Positions 60,935-64,000 of a stretch of 64,000 nucleotides of DNA are shown here, piece after piece. The stretch's first letter is position 1. Each line of letters starts with the position of its first letter. A program made the translations under genes and the position numbers. Source of the stretch: UBA1876 sp003446665 (GTDB lineage: Bacteria > Synergistota > Synergistia > Synergistales > Thermovirgaceae); NCBI GenBank assembly GCA_040616305.1, contig CP159918.1:1674001-1738000 (forward strand), read 5' to 3'. The notes under the pieces were generated by a model, which saw only the letters and a list, made by a program, of their open reading frames with translations, searched no databases and was not told where the DNA came from.

Positions 60935-63141
60935 GACATAAGCTCCACGGTCATTCTGTGGCTCCAGGCGTTGATTATAAAAAAGGAATCCTCTTCCGGT
61001 CGGTACTCCACCCAAAAAGTAACGTTTCCCCTCCTCGAGGAAGCCAGCCTGGTGTCTTCAGGAGATATCAGGAACATGCCGCTTTCTTGTGCTTGCCAAA
61101 GGGTATACATAATGTCACTGTCCAGGATGTGGCGCTCTTCGAGTTTTTCCCGAACATCCTCTGGGACGGTAATGACAAGACCTTCCCATGGTTCTCTGGA
61201 GAGACCGCAGGGGCCCAGGAGTTTTTCGCGAAGTCTTTTTCTGTTCCATTGTCGTTTCGAAAAACCGGTACTACCTGCTTCAAAAGGAAGCGGGAACAAA
61301 AGGTCCAGGAGGTGTAGTACCCTCTTACCTGAACCGGCAAGGCTTTCACGACACATGGCGCAGTATGCCAAAAAATCATTTTCGCTCTCACTGAGCCTGC
61401 GACGCACGCCATCCTTCGCAAGATCTGGATCAGCCATGACTTGAAGCCCGCCGTAGCCACAACAGCGTGTCCTTTCTCTCCCGAAATCCAGTTCCTCGAA
61501 TTCTTGTCCCAGTGTTTGCAAAATTTGCCTCACGGCGGCCTGCCAATCGCCATTCAACCTGGTTGTACAGGGGTCGTGGAGGGCAAGAGGACTTTTTTGG
61601 GTTTTCCCATCCGGAAGTCCTTTTTCCAGCAAAATCTGCCAGACGGAAACCCTTGGTACATGAGGGAGAAATTTACTAAACACTTCATCACAGGATGAAC
61701 AAGCGAGTATCAATATCGGATTCCCTTCCGACTCCAGCGTTTTTCCTATATTTCCCACGACTTCTTCAACACTTTTTTTCCTGCCCGACCACCAGGCGGG
61801 AGCGCCGCAACAACCAAGAAGCAGACCCATATCCCCCTCGAAGAGGCCATACAGGTGTTCGATCAGCTTTTGCGTTTGGTCGGGCATCGCGGCACCTAGC
61901 TGGCAACCGGGAAAAAAGACGGCTCGAGTTGCCCTTTTGCCCGGCCGCCACCCCGCAGCCCAGGGGGAATTGGCGTGATCCATGTCCAAAAGGGCAAACT
62001 CGTGGACCGAGGGCGGCATGATGTCTTTATCCACCATTTGTTCTCTGGCGGAACGGCACAACTCGGCCATGGGAAAATCGTTGGGACACAGTATCTCGCA
62101 AAGACCGCACAAGGCACAGGAATTGATCTTTTTGTTGGCCGTGCGGGAACCCTGGACTATCGCGAAATTGTTATATATTTCCCGGGCGTATGTCTTGGGA
62201 TACCCTTTGTACTTTCCAAGAAAAACACATTCACGCACACAATAGCGACATTCACAGCCAATACACCTTCGAGCCTCTTCCACGAGATCGTTACTGGGCG
62301 GAAGGGAAGGTACGTCATCCAGGGGTGTAAAAAGTTTTGTTTCCAGGGAGATCTCGCGCTCCCTTCCCGAAGTCAGGGAAGCCCCCTGCAGAAACCTATC
62401 GATCGAATTGGCAGCACGTTTCCCGTCCGCAGCCTCCCAAACGGGTGAGTGTTTACCGTTGCGGACGAAACCGCCGGCGAAAACGCCTTTTGCCGAAGTT
62501 TCGTAGGTAACGGGATCGACATCTTCCACGGCAAGGGAATCTGACCACAAGGGGTCATCGACACCTATGTAGGCCACTTCGCCTTCCTGAAGCCCCTTTT
62601 TGAGAGGGTCGACCCCGGAGGATCTAATCGCACCCGTTTTTTCCAGAACATCCCACACCTTGACCAGTATTTCCTCTGGAAGAACCTCTTCCGGCAACGA
62701 TAACAACCTGCCTCCAGGAATGTCGCCTTCAAAAACCATCTTCACGCCATACCCTTTTTTTGCAAGCTCGAAGGCACAAGTAATCGAAGAAAGCCCCCCG
62801 CCGTAGATGCTTACCAATTTACCGGTGGAAGGAAACCGCAATGGGGGCTTACTCTCACCGGAACGCATCAGGCACTCACGTTCAAGCTTCCCCAAAGAAA
62901 TAGCTCCACCTTTTTTAGAGAGGACGCATGCATCCTCACAGGGATGGTCACAAATACGGCCAAGTATTTCAGGAAAGGACATCGCTTTCGAGAGTACCTT
63001 TTTAGCTTCGTCAAACCGCCTTTCCGCCATGGCGGCACAGAAAGCGCGCACATCGACCTTGAGTGGGCACGCTGCCTGGCAGTAGGGAAGCTCTTCCTGG
63101 ATACAGCGCCGCTCCAGATCCCTGAGTTCATTACGTTCCAT
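60931..63141 (-). CDS. Flavin/iron-sulfur dicluster protein with CCG domains
   Basis: This is a 736-residue multi-domain redox protein. Residues about 10-95 are a GltD-type cluster domain (CQAACPLKVDV, CDHPCEDACVL). Residues about 105-235 are a shortened pyridine-nucleotide-disulfide-reductase-like flavin domain (YGGGLSSITCAFELA; GVFAGGFVRNG). Two [4Fe-4S] motifs follow (CIGCECRYCVREC; CALCGLCEILCP). Then come two HdrB-type CCG segments (FFPGCQLGA...GCCGAP; HDPCTTR...RCCGYGG) and a C-terminal part of about 110 residues. Reduced flavin would pass electrons by the clusters to or from the Mo hydroxylase encoded just upstream. The ATG at 63141 follows GGAGGTG. Confidence 0.87.
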   Translation of the reverse strand: MERNELRDLERRCIQEELPYCQAACPLKVDVRAFCAAMAERRFDEAKKVLSKAMSFPEILGRICDHPCEDACVLSKKGGAISLGKLERECLMRSGESKPPLRFPSTGKLVSIYGGGLSSITCAFELAKKGYGVKMVFEGDIPGGRLLSLPEEVLPEEILVKVWDVLEKTGAIRSSGVDPLKKGLQEGEVAYIGVDDPLWSDSLAVEDVDPVTYETSAKGVFAGGFVRNGKHSPVWEAADGKRAANSIDRFLQGASLTSGREREISLETKLFTPLDDVPSLPPSNDLVEEARRCIGCECRYCVRECVFLGKYKGYPKTYAREIYNNFAIVQGSRTANKKINSCALCGLCEILCPNDFPMAELCRSAREQMVDKDIMPPSVHEFALLDMDHANSPWAAGWRPGKRATRAVFFPGCQLGAAMPDQTQKLIEHLYGLFEGDMGLLLGCCGAPAWWSGRKKSVEEVVGNIGKTLESEGNPILILACSSCDEVFSKFLPHVPRVSVWQILLEKGLPDGKTQKSPLALHDPCTTRLNGDWQAAVRQILQTLGQEFEELDFGRERTRCCGYGGLQVMADPDLAKDGVRRRLSESENDFLAYCAMCRESLAGSGKRVLHLLDLLFPLPFEAGSTGFSKRQWNRKRLREKLLGPCGLSREPWEGLVITVPEDVREKLEERHILDSDIMYTLWQAQESGMFLISPEDTRLASSRRGNVTFWVEYRPEEDSFFIINAWSHRMTVELMS

Positions 63142-63170
63142 GTGCACCTCCAAAAGTACCAGGCAAATTC

Positions 63171-63207
63171 AAAATGCTGCCCCGGCTCATGGTGAGTCGG
63201 GGCAGCA
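63171..63207 (-). terminator. Terminator or attenuator inside Mo-hydroxylase/accessory operon
   Basis: On the minus strand a 10-bp stem TGCTGCCCCG with its complement, with an inner CTCA/TGAG pairing, is followed by TTTTGAATTTG. It lies between the stop of the third hydroxylase and the start of the dicluster gene, so it would lower expression of the accessory genes relative to the enzyme. Confidence 0.7.
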
Positions 63208-63222
63208 CAGGCGGTAACGCTG

Positions 63223-64000
63223 TTAAACCCGTTCGCCCTTTAGTCCGGCGAGGATCTTCTCCGGATAGGCTGGCAGACGGTGGACCCTTACACCGCAGGC
63301 GTTATAGATGGCGTTTCCAATCGCGGCATGGGGACTGGTCAGCGGTAACTCCCCTACGCCCGCAGCACCGAAGGGACCGAATTCCCTGGGATAGTTCTCG
63401 AAATAGACTATCTCCATGTTATCAGCTATGTCCTTGATGTACGGGAAACCAGCCCCCACCAGTGTGGAGTGTTTATTTATGTCCTCGAAATCCTCCGACA
63501 GCGCAAGACCTATCCCTTGAGCCATTCCGCCGTATATCTGGCCGTCGGTAACCAGGCGATTGTTGACTTTGCCTATATCAGCCATGAGGGTCATTTTGTC
63601 CACGGTAACCTTCCCCGTCTCGGTATTAACAGAGACTTCCGCAAGAAAAACCCCGTACATGTAGACCACGAAAGGTTTGCCCTGACCTTTTTCGTCGCAG
63701 GCCACACCAGGAACGGTATACTTGCCCACGTATTTAAGGGGTTTCCCAGACTCTATGGCTTCTGCATGGTTCATGTAGGATCCGTCGGGTTTGCGGAGCG
63801 AATCCAGCATCTCCTTGCACGCGATGCGAATGGCGCTTCCAGTCATCACCTGTTGACGGGATCCACCCGAAGGCCCCGAATTCGGCGTTCTGGACGTATC
63901 GGGCCAGGTAAAGCGAATCCGGTCAGGCGTTATACCCATGGGCCGCAACGCTTCATGGGCTGTACCTACCATACCCATATCCGCTCCTTGTCCATGGTCC
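63223..64000 (-). CDS. Molybdenum hydroxylase, copy 3 (N-terminal part outside window)
   Basis: The last ~258 residues of a Mop-type hydroxylase run out of the window. The visible part starts at the DHGQGAD motif of the Mo site and includes GQIYGGMAQGIG and the catalytic Glu in AGVGELPLTSPHAA, ending AYPEKILAGLKGERV. It is related to copies 1 and 2 but clearly diverged (VGE instead of TGE, with shorter linkers). It heads the accessory operon and is probably the enzyme that the set serves. Confidence 0.92.
   Translation of the reverse strand, partial: DHGQGADMGMVGTAHEALRPMGITPDRIRFTWPDTSRTPNSGPSGGSRQQVMTGSAIRIACKEMLDSLRKPDGSYMNHAEAIESGKPLKYVGKYTVPGVACDEKGQGKPFVVYMYGVFLAEVSVNTETGKVTVDKMTLMADIGKVNNRLVTDGQIYGGMAQGIGLALSEDFEDINKHSTLVGAGFPYIKDIADNMEIVYFENYPREFGPFGAAGVGELPLTSPHAAIGNAIYNACGVRVHRLPAYPEKILAGLKGERV

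Noticed and set aside
1..64000. tRNA, rRNA, CRISPR arrays, prophage or replication origin
   Set aside because: I looked for cloverleaf arms with GTTCGA-type loops, regular repeat-spacer blocks, integrase or phage structural genes and DnaA-box clusters, and saw none.

Overview
The window looks like part of the chromosome of a strictly anaerobic, amino-acid- and aldehyde-using bacterium with an outer membrane. A TolC-MacAB-type exporter with its own two-component system points to a diderm. A tungsten-type aldehyde:ferredoxin oxidoreductase with rubredoxin, three molybdenum hydroxylases, an LD-carboxypeptidase and an ornithine-cyclodeaminase relative fit fermentative anaerobes. By eye the gene content is compatible with Synergistota, but no rRNA or marker gene here proves that. 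Many starts are GTG or TTG behind strong AGGAGG-type ribosome sites.

Left part (1-24 kb). The tail of a dipeptide/oligopeptide ABC ATPase ends at a bidirectional terminator. Then comes a long leftward run: MoaD/ThiS-like protein, broken GntP-type permease, iron alcohol dehydrogenase, aldehyde:ferredoxin oxidoreductase, rubredoxin, M20 peptidase, YhdT/PanF-like sodium symporter, cyclodeaminase. It is transcribed away from a PucR-family activator. Next are a nitrilase-family amidase, a DUF2284 protein, and a CpxRA-like pair facing a tolC/macA/macB-like operon, with a perfect CpxR-type box between them. WrbA, a DEAD-box helicase and an internally deleted ISL3-family element follow.

Middle part (24-44 kb). 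A compact ModA-like / DUF364 / MOSC / DUF364 operon is followed by an EEP nuclease, a crotonase, LD-carboxypeptidase, proA and proB, and an Rnk/GreA-type factor. A FecCD-type metal-chelate ABC transporter and queD are divergent. A leftward run encodes LarB, a LarC N-terminal protein, an MtdA-like dehydrogenase and an extended FolE2/MptA-type GTP cyclohydrolase. Divergent to it are LarE, a second LarC-like protein and, 136 bases further on, a molbindin. Together the Lar proteins are a near-complete route to the nickel-pincer cofactor.

Right part (44-64 kb). This is a molybdenum-hydroxylase region. Two complete ~935-residue Mop-type enzymes each sit behind what reads as a Moco-family riboswitch. 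Between them lie a Fur-family regulator with a 7-1-7 palindrome and modABC. The last 9 kb hold a conserved accessory set: histidine phosphatase, MobA-like/HD fusion, adenylate-forming ligase, radical SAM protein, C-GCAxxG-C-C protein, methyltransferase, small Cys-pair protein, flavin/iron-sulfur dicluster protein, and a third Mo hydroxylase cut by the window edge. From memory this resembles the DVU_1551-DVU_1559 neighbourhood of Desulfovibrio vulgaris. It has no settled function that I know of and is the best candidate here for an undescribed system. A second strong candidate is the leader of the 45.3-kb hydroxylase, where the riboswitch-borne ribosome site drives a 45-codon ORF that overlaps an exact anti-Shine-Dalgarno for the enzyme gene.
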